A stretch of 64,000 nt of DNA from Planctomycetota bacterium (GTDB lineage Bacteria; Planctomycetota; UBA8742; UBA2392), in NCBI GenBank assembly GCA_019636195.1, contig JAHBYA010000011.1, forward strand, positions 1 to 64,000, read 5' to 3'. Position numbers and translations under genes: made by a program. This document shows positions 7,447 to 14,925 of the stretch, piece after piece (position 1 is the first letter of the stretch; each line of letters begins with the position of its first letter). A model generated the notes under the pieces. That model did not search any database and was not told the DNA's origin. It saw only the letters and a list, made by a program, of their open reading frames with translations.

Positions 7447-8400
7447 TCAGCCTCTGAACAGCAGGCTGACGGACTCGTTGAAGTGGATGTTGCGGATGGC
7501 CTTGGCCAGCAGCTCAGCGACGCTGAGCACGCGCAACTGCTCGAACTCTTTGCCGTCCACCGGCACGGTGTCGGTGACCACGCACTCCTTGATGGGCGCT
7601 TTGCGCAGGCGCTCAACGGCTGGGCCGCAGAACAGGGCGTGAGTGCAGCTGGTGTAAACTTCCTTGGCGCCGAACTTCAGGCAGGCGTTGGCGGCATCGA
7701 CGATGCTGCCGCCGGTGGCGATCATGTCGTCGATCAGCACGCAGACTTGGCCATCCACCTTGCCGATCATGTCCAACACTTCGGTTTCTTCGCCCGAGAC
7801 GCGGCGCTTGTCCACGATGGCCAAGCCAGCGCCCAGCCGCTTGCTGTAGCCGCGGGCGACCTTGCTGCGGCCGACATCGGGGGCGACGATGGTTAGGTTC
7901 TGGATGCCCTTGCGGCGCTTCAGCTCGGCAAAGTACTCGTTGATGATCGGGGCCGCGTACAGGTGATCAACGGGGATGTCAAAAAAGCCCTGGATTTGCG
8001 CGGCATGCAGGTCCATGGTCAGCATGCGGTCATAGCCGGAAGTGACGATGCAGTTGGCGATCAGCTTGGCGCTGATCGGCACGCGGCCTTCGTCTTTGCG
8101 GTCTTTGCGGGCGTAGCCGTAGTAGGGCACGACGGCGGTGATGCGGTCGGCGCTCGCGCGCTTGGCGGCGTCGGCGAACAGCAGCAACTCAATGATGTTG
8201 TCGTTGACCGGCGGGCTGGTGCTTTGCACGAAGAAGCAGTCCACGCCGCGGATGTCTTCTTCAATCTTTACGTCCACTTCGCCGTCGGGGAACTTTTCGA
8301 TGCGCGCGTGACCGAGCGGCACCTCAAGAATCTTGCAGATCGCCTCCGCCAGTTTGCGGTTGCTGTTGCCCGCGAAGATTTTGAGTCCCTTGGTTCGCAT
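7447..8400 (-). CDS. prs: Ribose-phosphate pyrophosphokinase
   Basis: A 317-residue class I PRPP synthetase, making PRPP from ribose 5-phosphate and ATP for nucleotide, His and Trp synthesis. Seen motifs: KFPDGEVDVKI near residue 37, the flexible loop GYARKDRKDEGRVPISAKL (95-113), the metal-binding DLHAAQIQGFF (130-140) and the PRPP loop DDMIATGGS (224-232). Length is normal. It leads the leftward run prs-TPR-protease. Confidence 0.97.
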   Translation of the reverse strand: MRTKGLKIFAGNSNRKLAEAICKILEVPLGHARIEKFPDGEVDVKIEEDIRGVDCFFVQSTSPPVNDNIIELLLFADAAKRASADRITAVVPYYGYARKDRKDEGRVPISAKLIANCIVTSGYDRMLTMDLHAAQIQGFFDIPVDHLYAAPIINEYFAELKRRKGIQNLTIVAPDVGRSKVARGYSKRLGAGLAIVDKRRVSGEETEVLDMIGKVDGQVCVLIDDMIATGGSIVDAANACLKFGAKEVYTSCTHALFCGPAVERLRKAPIKECVVTDTVPVDGKEFEQLRVLSVAELLAKAIRNIHFNESVSLLFRG

Positions 8401-8464
8401 CGAACCCCATCATGGAGTCAGCCGCCCGCGCGTCAATGCCGTGGCAGGCCCGTTTGCGCAGGGC

Positions 8465-9361
8465 CTACGGCAGCTCCTGTTTCAGGCAGAAGACGCTGCC
8501 GCCGGACTTCATGAACTCGCCGGTCTCCAGCTCAATGACCTGAAATCCCCGCCGCGACAGCGCCTTGACCGTTGCTTCGCTGCCGCTTTGCAGCAACACA
8601 TGGCGGTCGTCGGGGCAGTGCGCGTTGCAGGCGAAGTTGCGGGCGTCTTCGGCGCTGAGCGGTATCAAGTCCGTGAAGCCTGCCTTCAAGCGCTCAAGTC
8701 CCGGCTGGTCAAATGCGCCGGGGATGTACAGCGCGGCGCGGTCGCTGAGCACGCAAAGGCAGGTATCCAGGTGGTAGTAGCGCGGGTCTTTCAGGGTCAG
8801 CGGAATGATTGCGGCGCCCGTGATCTCCGCCACCTGCTGCCATGCTTCCAGCCGCGTGCGCGGCCCCACGCCCGCCCAGTACGCGTGCTGGCCGTGGTGC
8901 CGGATCGCGTCGCCGGTGCCCTCAAAGGGGCGCAATCCCTCCGGCAACGTGTGGACTTCGTACCCCTGGTCGCGGTACCAGCGCTCGAAGATCGGCACTT
9001 CGGCCACGCGGGTGTCGCTGGCCATGCGTGACAGCAGCGCGTGCCTGCGGCCCTTGTCGTCGCGCCAGGTCAGGCTCTGGTTTGCGGAAAAGCAGAAGTC
9101 GGGCAAGCCGGGCGCGCCGTCAATGACGTGCACGCCGACCCCGACATCGAGGTAGGCCTGCACCAGCGCGTCCCATTGTTGCTGCGCCAGCGGCTGGCTG
9201 ACGCGGTTGAGGTTGCCGTGTTCGTCTTTCATCCACGGGTTGATTGCGCTTTCGACGGTGAAGTGGGTGGGCCGCGCCATCAGGACTTCGGTGCAGGGGC
9301 CGCGACCGGGCGCATCCAGCAGCGCGTCGGGGATGTCATCGGGGTCGGTTACCAGGGGCAT
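8465..9361 (-). CDS. Arginine deiminase superfamily (amidinotransferase-fold) hydrolase
   Basis: A 298-residue enzyme of the guanidino-group-modifying superfamily. Catalytic elements are visible in order: PDFCFSAN with Asp88, FEGTGD (146-151), YYHLDT with His198, and the nucleophile Cys292 in KSGGSVFC. The N-terminal motif INPWM (40-44) resembles the arginine dihydrolase domain of cyanobacterial ArgZ/AgrE enzymes more than classical arginine deiminase, but dimethylargininase is equally possible on sequence alone. It would act in the cytoplasm on arginine or a derivative. It lies 64 nt upstream of prs, same strand. An AAGGTG ribosome site precedes the start. Confidence 0.85.
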   Translation of the reverse strand: MPLVTDPDDIPDALLDAPGRGPCTEVLMARPTHFTVESAINPWMKDEHGNLNRVSQPLAQQQWDALVQAYLDVGVGVHVIDGAPGLPDFCFSANQSLTWRDDKGRRHALLSRMASDTRVAEVPIFERWYRDQGYEVHTLPEGLRPFEGTGDAIRHHGQHAYWAGVGPRTRLEAWQQVAEITGAAIIPLTLKDPRYYHLDTCLCVLSDRAALYIPGAFDQPGLERLKAGFTDLIPLSAEDARNFACNAHCPDDRHVLLQSGSEATVKALSRRGFQVIELETGEFMKSGGSVFCLKQELP

Positions 9362-9405
9362 GCGTCACCTTGACGGGGCAGTGTTAAAGGATAGCACACG
9401 GGAGT

Positions 9406-9795
9406 ATGGAACATGTGTTCTCGACACTCAGCCTGATGAATTTCGGCGTGTTTGCGTGGCTTTGCGTGGGCGTTTTGTTCAAGCGCAGGCCGCCAGCGCA
9501 CATGATGCTCATGACATCGGGGTTTGCGCTGGACACAGCGCTGCTGCTTTACATTGAGCTTGCGCGCAGTGCACTGGGGCAATTGCTGGCGCCGATGGGC
9601 CCGTGGCTGGTCGTGCACATCATAATCGCGGTGCTGCTGGTGCCGATTTACCCGATGCTGATCTACAGCGGGGGCAAGGTAAGCGCGGGCAAGCCGGTTG
9701 ATTTTCACAAGTGGCTGGCGCGCACGTTTTTTGCGCTGCGCTTTCTGCTGTGGCTGACCGTGCCGCTGGCCATGAGCGAAAAAGCCGCCGGCTAG
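9406..9795 (+). CDS. Small four-helix membrane protein
   Basis: A 129-residue protein with four predicted membrane segments (about 10-25, 38-58, 65-85 and 105-122) separated by short charged loops. Conserved-looking His residues lie at helix ends (PAHMM, VVHIII, DFHKW), which recalls small heme-linked membrane proteins such as DUF420, but that is only a resemblance. A GGGAG ribosome site is 4 nt before the ATG. It is transcribed divergently from the deiminase gene, and its stop lies just before a truncated tRNA tail. Confidence 0.7.
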   Translation: MEHVFSTLSLMNFGVFAWLCVGVLFKRRPPAHMMLMTSGFALDTALLLYIELARSALGQLLAPMGPWLVVHIIIAVLLVPIYPMLIYSGGKVSAGKPVDFHKWLARTFFALRFLLWLTVPLAMSEKAAG

Positions 9796-9799
9796 GCAA

Positions 9800-9824
9800 T
9801 GGCACCCCGGGCTGGAATCGAACC
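9800..9824 (-). repeat. Duplicated 3' part of tRNA-Arg
   Basis: 25 bp identical to 9934-9958, the T-arm/acceptor/CCA end of the intact tRNA-Arg gene. It has no 5' half, so it is not a functional tRNA gene by itself. Between the two copies lies a two-hairpin element (9825-9889) homologous to one beside tRNA-Thr. Confidence 0.85.
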
Positions 9825-9889
9825 CAAACCAGTCCGGCGGGCTGGTTTGGAAGCGCAGTAGCCCGCCGCAGGCGGGCGTAAACGAAGCG
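9825..9889 (-). repeat. Two-hairpin element between tRNA-Arg and its duplicated tail
   Basis: Read leftward it starts CGCTTCGTTTACGCCCGCC, closes hairpin 1 with GGCGGGC, continues TACTGCGCTT, and ends with hairpin 2 whose arms are CCAAACCAG and CTGGTTTGG. The element at 52361-52425 has the same order, the same hairpin 1 and a homologous hairpin 2 with paired changes. Confidence 0.75.
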
Positions 9890-9933
9890 TCTTGTACGGG
9901 TTAGCGGGTGGCTCCGGGCGTCAGAAAAACGCT

Positions 9934-10009
9934 TGGCACCCCGGGCTGGAATCGAACCAGCGACCTGCGGTTTAGGAAACCGCTGCTCTATCCACTGAGC
10001 TACCGGGGC
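9934..10009 (-). tRNA. tRNA-Arg (anticodon CCT)
   Basis: A complete leftward cloverleaf with encoded CCA: acceptor GCCCCGG pairs with CCGGGGT, the D-arm is AGCTCAGTGGATAGAGC-like, the anticodon loop reads TTCCTAA, and the T-arm has GGTTCGATTCC. Anticodon CCT reads the Arg codon AGG. The run TTTTT lies just downstream of the CCA end. Confidence 0.95.
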
Positions 10010-10053
10010 GTGACCGCAATCTAACAACGCCTGCGTACCGTAAAAGGTTGCGC

Positions 10054-10542
10054 CTAGCCCTTGGGGGCGCCCGGCGGTGCGCTGAAGTTCACGGGCATCA
10101 GCCGCTTCAGCCTTGCGTGCATGCGCGGCAGGCCCGGCGCGTTCAGCGGCACATTGGCGGGGCGAAACCCGGCTGTGAACATCAGGGCGTCGCTGGCCTC
10201 CTCAACGAAGGTCACGTTTACGAGGTTGCCGTCGGGCGACTGGGCCGCCAGCGCCAGCACGCCTTCATCATCCGGCGTAGTGGAAAAAAGCATGCAGCCG
10301 TGGATGGTCGAGTACGCCGCCGCGCGCAGCACGCCGTTGTTGTCGGCGCGAAGCAGGCTTCGCACGCCGTGATACAGCCGGGTGGCGTCGGGGTCCATGG
10401 CTTCGAAGTGCATCAGCAGTGCTTTGTCGTCCATGTACAGTTCAAAGGTCTGGCGCACGATGACGGGCGCACCGGTCTGGGCTTCGCCGGGGCCGGCCCA
10501 GGTGCCGATCCAGTTGCGGTACGGTCTGAGCGGATCGCTCAT
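10054..10542 (-). CDS. Lipocalin/nitrobindin-like protein, copy 1
   Basis: A 162-residue soluble protein beginning with NWIGTWAGPGE, the GxW-type opening of calycin-fold proteins such as nitrobindin and related lipid- or heme-binding barrels. Alternating hydrophobic strands fill the rest. It overlaps the upstream gene by 4 nt (ATGA), and that neighbour opens with the matching AAWIGTWRG, so the two are a translationally coupled paralogous pair. No heme ligand can be assigned. Function unknown. Confidence 0.75.
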   Translation of the reverse strand: MSDPLRPYRNWIGTWAGPGEAQTGAPVIVRQTFELYMDDKALLMHFEAMDPDATRLYHGVRSLLRADNNGVLRAAAYSTIHGCMLFSTTPDDEGVLALAAQSPDGNLVNVTFVEEASDALMFTAGFRPANVPLNAPGLPRMHARLKRLMPVNFSAPPGAPKG

Positions 10543-10988
10543 GGCGCGCCTCCCATCCGGCGCATGCGCAGGTTGAAGCGCGGCCGCTGCTGCGTGGTGT
10601 AGCCTTCACCGATGCTGCTGCTGATGATCAGCTCGGCGCCTTCCATCGAGATAACGGTGGTGATCTTGCGCCCTTCCGACAGCGTGCCCTCAAGTGCAAG
10701 CGAGTCGGGGTCGTCCGGCGCCTCAACCGAGGCCAAGAACCCCACGGGCTCGCCATAGCTGGCTGTGCGTACCTTGCCGTCGCGGCTCATGCCCCACAGG
10801 CCGAAGGCGCGCGAGTGGATTGCCAGCTTGTCGGTTGTGTAGTTGGTCAACGTAACCTGGATGCAGTTGCCATCGAACAGCGGCTCAAGCTTGAATTCGC
10901 AAATGCCGTCTTCGCCTGTGATCAGGTTGGTGGTGCCGCGCCAGGTGCCGATCCATGCGGCGAAGCGTTTTGCGAGTGTCTGGGGCAT
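10539..10988 (-). CDS. Lipocalin/nitrobindin-like protein, copy 2
   Basis: A start at 10988 (MPQTLAKRFAAWIGTWRG) is preferred over the more upstream ATG because the extra 34 residues are Cys/His/Arg-rich and look like translated promoter DNA. A TAGTCT box sits 7 nt before this start. The 149-residue protein has the GTWxG opening and beta-strand pattern of the calycin superfamily, with DGNCIQVTLTNYT and FGLWGMSRDGKV strands. It is the first gene of a two-gene leftward operon with its paralogue. The intergenic region to purM is divergent and 111 nt long. Confidence 0.75.
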   Translation of the reverse strand: MPQTLAKRFAAWIGTWRGTTNLITGEDGICEFKLEPLFDGNCIQVTLTNYTTDKLAIHSRAFGLWGMSRDGKVRTASYGEPVGFLASVEAPDDPDSLALEGTLSEGRKITTVISMEGAELIISSSIGEGYTTQQRPRFNLRMRRMGGAP

Positions 10989-11099
10989 CACATCAAGACT
11001 ACATCGGTGTCGGGCGATGCAAGCACCCGCCTGGTGTTGGGCGGGCCAAGCTTTCAACACCTCGCGCCGCCCGATTGATGCCGCTATCATCCCGCCCCC

Positions 11100-12194
11100 A
11101 TGGCCAAGTGGGCGAAATCAAAGGGCATGACCTACGCCGACGCCGGCGTGCACTTCGAGACTCACAACGCGCTGGTGACCGAGATTTTCAAGCGCGTGAC
11201 CAGCACCTATGGCCCGCGCGTCATGCCGGTAGATGACGGCTTTGGCGGCCTGTTCAGCCTTGACTACGACACCGGCTTGTTCAAGCGCAACTACCGGCGG
11301 CCGGTGCTGGTGGCATGCACCGACGGTGTGGGCACGAAGTTGAAGCTGGCCTTTGAGCTTGGCAAGCACGACACCGTCGGCATCGACTGCGTGGCGATGA
11401 GCGTCAACGACATGCTGTGCATGGGCGCCGAGCCGCTGTTCTTCCTGGACTACATCGCCACCGGCCGCAAAGACCTGAACGTGCTGCTGCCGCTGGTGGG
11501 CGGCGTGGTGGAGGGCTGCAAACAGAGCGGTTGCGCGCTGCTGGGCGGCGAAACGGCAGAGATGCCGGACTTTTACCCCGAGGGCGAGTACGACATCGCG
11601 GGCTTTGCGGTGGGCGTTGTAGAGAAGCACAAGGTGCTGAAGGGCGAAGGCATCAAGCCGGGCGACTTGGTGCTGGGCATTGAAAGCAGCGGCTTGCACA
11701 GCAACGGCTTCAGCCTTGTGCGACGCATACTGAAGAAGAAGAAGTGGAAGTTGTCGCAACACGTCGGCGAGCTGGGCCGCGAGTTGGGCCTTGAGCTGCT
11801 TGAGCCCACGCGCATCTACGCCCAGCCGGTTGTCGCGCTGCTGAGCGCCTACAAGCGCAAGCGGATTGTCGAAGGGCTGGCGAACATCACCGGCGGCGGG
11901 ATGCTGGAAAACATCCCGCGCATCCTGCCCGAGACGTGCGACGCGGTGATTGACACAAACTCGTGGCAGGTACCGCCGGTGTTCCAGATGCTGCAACGCG
12001 GCGGCAACGTTGAACGCGACGAGATGTTCCGCGTCTTCAACATGGGCATCGGCATGGTCGCGATTGTCAGCCCGTATCACGTTGACGCCGTGGCCGACAA
12101 GCTTGAAAAGCACAAGTCCAAAGGCGTGCCCGCGCTCAAGACCCACGTGATCGGCGAAGTCCGCACCGGCGCGCGCCGGGTCGTGCTGGCGTAA
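11100..12194 (+). CDS. purM: Phosphoribosylformylglycinamidine cyclo-ligase (AIR synthetase)
   Basis: A 364-residue PurM, which closes the imidazole ring to aminoimidazole ribotide using ATP in purine synthesis. Motifs: GVGTKLKLAF, DCVAMSVNDML with GAEPLFFLDY, GGETAEMPDFY and the C-terminal GGGMLENIPR and FNMGIGM. Two starts are possible: 11100, 9 nt after a TATCAT box (11085-11090), or the internal ATG at 11127 giving MTYADAGV, the usual PurM start. I keep 11100 because of the promoter spacing. It stands alone. Confidence 0.95.
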   Translation: MAKWAKSKGMTYADAGVHFETHNALVTEIFKRVTSTYGPRVMPVDDGFGGLFSLDYDTGLFKRNYRRPVLVACTDGVGTKLKLAFELGKHDTVGIDCVAMSVNDMLCMGAEPLFFLDYIATGRKDLNVLLPLVGGVVEGCKQSGCALLGGETAEMPDFYPEGEYDIAGFAVGVVEKHKVLKGEGIKPGDLVLGIESSGLHSNGFSLVRRILKKKKWKLSQHVGELGRELGLELLEPTRIYAQPVVALLSAYKRKRIVEGLANITGGGMLENIPRILPETCDAVIDTNSWQVPPVFQMLQRGGNVERDEMFRVFNMGIGMVAIVSPYHVDAVADKLEKHKSKGVPALKTHVIGEVRTGARRVVLA

Positions 12195-12196
12195 CG

Positions 12197-13438
12197 CTAC
12201 GGGTGCAATGCGCCCAGTGCTGCGGGGTCGAAGGGGTGGCCCTGCTTGTCAGCGAGGATGTGCACCACCAGCGGGTCAGGCGGTTTGCGGGGTTTGCGGC
12301 CGGGCGTCGGGCGGGCCGTTGCGTCCTGGTCGAACTCCCAGACCAGCAGGCCCTCGTGCGACTGCACCAGCTCAAAGCGCCACAGCAAGCGCAGCAGGCC
12401 CCACTCGCTGTCGCTTTCGTCAATGCGCAGTGCCGGCTCGCGCGCACTTTCCTGCCCCAGGGTCACCCGTATCCTGGCCTTGCCGACCTGCCAGTTCACA
12501 GGCGTGTAGGTTTCGCCGCCGCTGCGTACCAACTGGTCGCCGACCTCAAGCACCAGGCCGCGAAAGCGGTTGTTGCTGGTCAGCCGCACCGCGAATTGGG
12601 TCTGCAGCTTGCCGTCGTGAAACAGCATGTTGCGCAGCAAGAACATGGCATCGAATGTGCGCATGTACTCAACGGGCAGCGGCGCCAGCACGCGGCCCCC
12701 GACCTCCATGCCAGCAAGGCGGCGCAGGCTTGCGTCAAGCTCCCAGAAGGCGCCGGTACCGGGCGCCAGCAGTCGCCGCACCAGTTCGGCGGGCGCGTCT
12801 GTCTCGGCTTCGGCGTTGAACGGAAAGTGCGGCTGTACCTGTGTGCGCCACGGCTGCACGAACTCCGCATCCAGCCTGGCCAGCAGGCGCCTGCTTTCGT
12901 CGGCAAAGGCTTGGGCGTACAGGGCCTCGGCGCGTTCATATTCGGCGCGGGCTTCGTCGGCTTTAGCGGCCTGGGCGCGCGCGAACGCCTGGTCGGCCTC
13001 AATGGCAGGCGGCTGGCCGGCTTCAAGGCGGTACTTTTCCCAGGCGTCGCGGATTTCGCGGCTGGCGTTGATGCGCTGGTCGGTGTCGCGGCCCGCCAGT
13101 TTTGAATCAAGCTCGCCGCCCACGGCGAACGTGACAATCGTGTACACACCCAGCGCCGCCAGCACCAGCAACAGCAGGATCCAGCCCTTGAACAACTTGC
13201 GTTGCGGCTGGGCGGGCGCCGTTGTGCCGGGCGCCAGCGTTGCGGAGTCGGGCACACCTGAGTGGTCCTGCTGCGCCACGCGCACTGCTTCGTCGAGTTG
13301 CTTCAGCGCGGCGGCGCGGGCGGAGGATTCGGGCTGAGCCAGCAGTTCGTCGCGTTTGCGGCGGTACTTGTCCTGAATGTGATCGCGGGTTGCGCCGAGG
13401 TACAGCCCAAGAATGACGAATGCCTGGTCGCGATTCAT
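12197..13438 (-). CDS. Membrane protein with J-like N-terminus and coiled coil
   Basis: A 413-residue protein. Residues 1-58 look like a degenerate J-domain (YLGATRDHIQDKYRRKRDELLAQ) but lack the HPD motif needed to stimulate DnaK. One membrane helix spans 85-106, followed by an Ala/Glu-rich coiled coil (about 118-190) and a beta-rich C-terminal half facing the other side of the membrane. The gene converges on purM with 2 nt between stops. Function unknown. It may tether a cytoplasmic partner to the envelope, but this is only inference. Confidence 0.75.
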   Translation of the reverse strand: MNRDQAFVILGLYLGATRDHIQDKYRRKRDELLAQPESSARAAALKQLDEAVRVAQQDHSGVPDSATLAPGTTAPAQPQRKLFKGWILLLLVLAALGVYTIVTFAVGGELDSKLAGRDTDQRINASREIRDAWEKYRLEAGQPPAIEADQAFARAQAAKADEARAEYERAEALYAQAFADESRRLLARLDAEFVQPWRTQVQPHFPFNAEAETDAPAELVRRLLAPGTGAFWELDASLRRLAGMEVGGRVLAPLPVEYMRTFDAMFLLRNMLFHDGKLQTQFAVRLTSNNRFRGLVLEVGDQLVRSGGETYTPVNWQVGKARIRVTLGQESAREPALRIDESDSEWGLLRLLWRFELVQSHEGLLVWEFDQDATARPTPGRKPRKPPDPLVVHILADKQGHPFDPAALGALHP

Positions 13439-13495
13439 GGCGGCAGGATAGCTAGAACATCGGTCAGAGGCAGGAGAGGTGGCACAGGCGGGCCG

Positions 13496-14800
13496 CTACT
13501 TCGGAATGAAGACTTCCTGGCCCAGCGTGCTGCCGCTGATGTGCTCGTTGTAGCGGTTCATATTGAAGCGGCTTACGCCGTAGTCGCTTGCGTACTGGTC
13601 AAGCGTGCGGCCGTCACCCGTAACGACCTTGCATACGCGGCGCTTGAAGGGCACGAGCCACGCATCCCAGCTTTCCAGCTCAGTGTATGCCAGCGGTTCC
13701 GGCACGTCTGCGCCGCGGTTGCCGGCGTTTGCGACCTCGGCCAGCTTGCCGCAGCCAAGGTGCCAGTAACTTACCGCGGGTACGCCCATGTCCAGCGCGG
13801 TTGTGACCCGCAGCGTGGTGGCGCGAAACGACGGCACCGCCGCCCACTGCCCCTTGTAGCGCACCGCCAGCTCTGCTTCCTGTTTCATCCAAGCGGCTGT
13901 GAATTGCGGCTGAGAGGCGAGTTTCGGCCAGTCGTTGATGGTCACCGACTTGGCCTTGGGCACGCCGGCGTCCGGCGGCTCGGGCCAGTCGTAGCCGTAG
14001 AGCGGCAGGCACATCGTGAGCTTGTGGGCATAGGGCGCCCAGTGGTCCAGCAGGCGCCGGTAGGCGTCAATCGGGCACAGGGCGCCGGGCAGGCTGCCGC
14101 TCCAGTGATAGTCGTACATCATGAAGCGCACGGTATAGACCTGCGGCATCTTCAGCAGTTTTGTGACCGCGTCGATCTGCTGGGGGCGCAGCACGCTGTC
14201 CACCGGCTGCAGCGTAAACGCGAGGCGCGTGCCGGCGTCCAGCCGGTCGGCCAGCAACTGCGCCAGCTCGGGCAGGGCGTTTGCGTGCGCGGTGGTCAGG
14301 GATTCATAGTCCAGGTCAAGGTGCTGGCAGCGGCTGTCAGCCAGCAGGCGTGTAAGCCTGTCGGCGTGGGCCTTCAGGCGGCCCGGGCCGAGCGCGCCCT
14401 CGAGCGACTTGCCGTGATTCGTGACCGTCAACCATGTGCGCGCGCCGCGCAGCACAGCAAGGTTGCGGCCGCGCTCAAGGTTGCCGGCGTCTTCAAGCTT
14501 CACGCCACCCTGTTCATCGACCGTGCCGTGAAAGAACAGCAGGTCGGTGAAGCCGGCTTTGGTCGCCTGTTCCACGACTTGCGGCTCGTCGGTCCAGGAC
14601 GGCACCCAGCCCTCAAGTCGGTCCAGCCGCTCAAGCGGCGTGGGTGAAAAGCGGCGGGGCGGCGGTTCGGGGCGCGGCTCAAGGTTGCGCACAACACAGC
14701 CGATGGCCAGCGCCGCCAGCATGGCAACGCCGAACAGCGCGCCGGCAATCTGCGCACTCCGGCCGTTCAGGCGGATTTCAAATCGCCTCTTTCGCGCCAT
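13496..14800 (-). CDS. Membrane-anchored GH18-like protein with C-terminal LysM
   Basis: Start taken at 14800 (MARKRRFEIRL), avoiding an upstream ATG without support; a TATTGT box lies 11 nt before it. A single N-terminal helix (about 17-36) anchors the 434-residue protein. The extracellular part resembles the glycoside hydrolase 18 fold: the strand LDLDYE (161-166) supplies Asp and the catalytic Glu166, and the YDYHW and PLYGYDW strands match GH18 positions. The last 45 residues (GDGRTLDQYASDYGVS to VFIPK) form a LysM peptidoglycan-binding module. Known relatives cut peptidoglycan or act as spore-cortex-type hydrolases; the substrate here is not determined. Confidence 0.82.
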   Translation of the reverse strand: MARKRRFEIRLNGRSAQIAGALFGVAMLAALAIGCVVRNLEPRPEPPPRRFSPTPLERLDRLEGWVPSWTDEPQVVEQATKAGFTDLLFFHGTVDEQGGVKLEDAGNLERGRNLAVLRGARTWLTVTNHGKSLEGALGPGRLKAHADRLTRLLADSRCQHLDLDYESLTTAHANALPELAQLLADRLDAGTRLAFTLQPVDSVLRPQQIDAVTKLLKMPQVYTVRFMMYDYHWSGSLPGALCPIDAYRRLLDHWAPYAHKLTMCLPLYGYDWPEPPDAGVPKAKSVTINDWPKLASQPQFTAAWMKQEAELAVRYKGQWAAVPSFRATTLRVTTALDMGVPAVSYWHLGCGKLAEVANAGNRGADVPEPLAYTELESWDAWLVPFKRRVCKVVTGDGRTLDQYASDYGVSRFNMNRYNEHISGSTLGQEVFIPK

Positions 14801-14925
14801 CGCTCCCCGGCACAATATCGGCGGGGGGTGCAATGCAGCCGCAGCAATTCGGTGGCTGGCGCCTGCCCGGCACAGTGGACTGTATGCCCCCGACTGTTCG
14901 AAGTAGAATCGCTTGCGGGGGAAGC

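Noticed and set aside
9800-9824. Second tRNA gene beside tRNA-Arg
   Set aside because: Only T-arm, acceptor 3' strand and CCA are present; no D-arm, anticodon or 5' acceptor strand.
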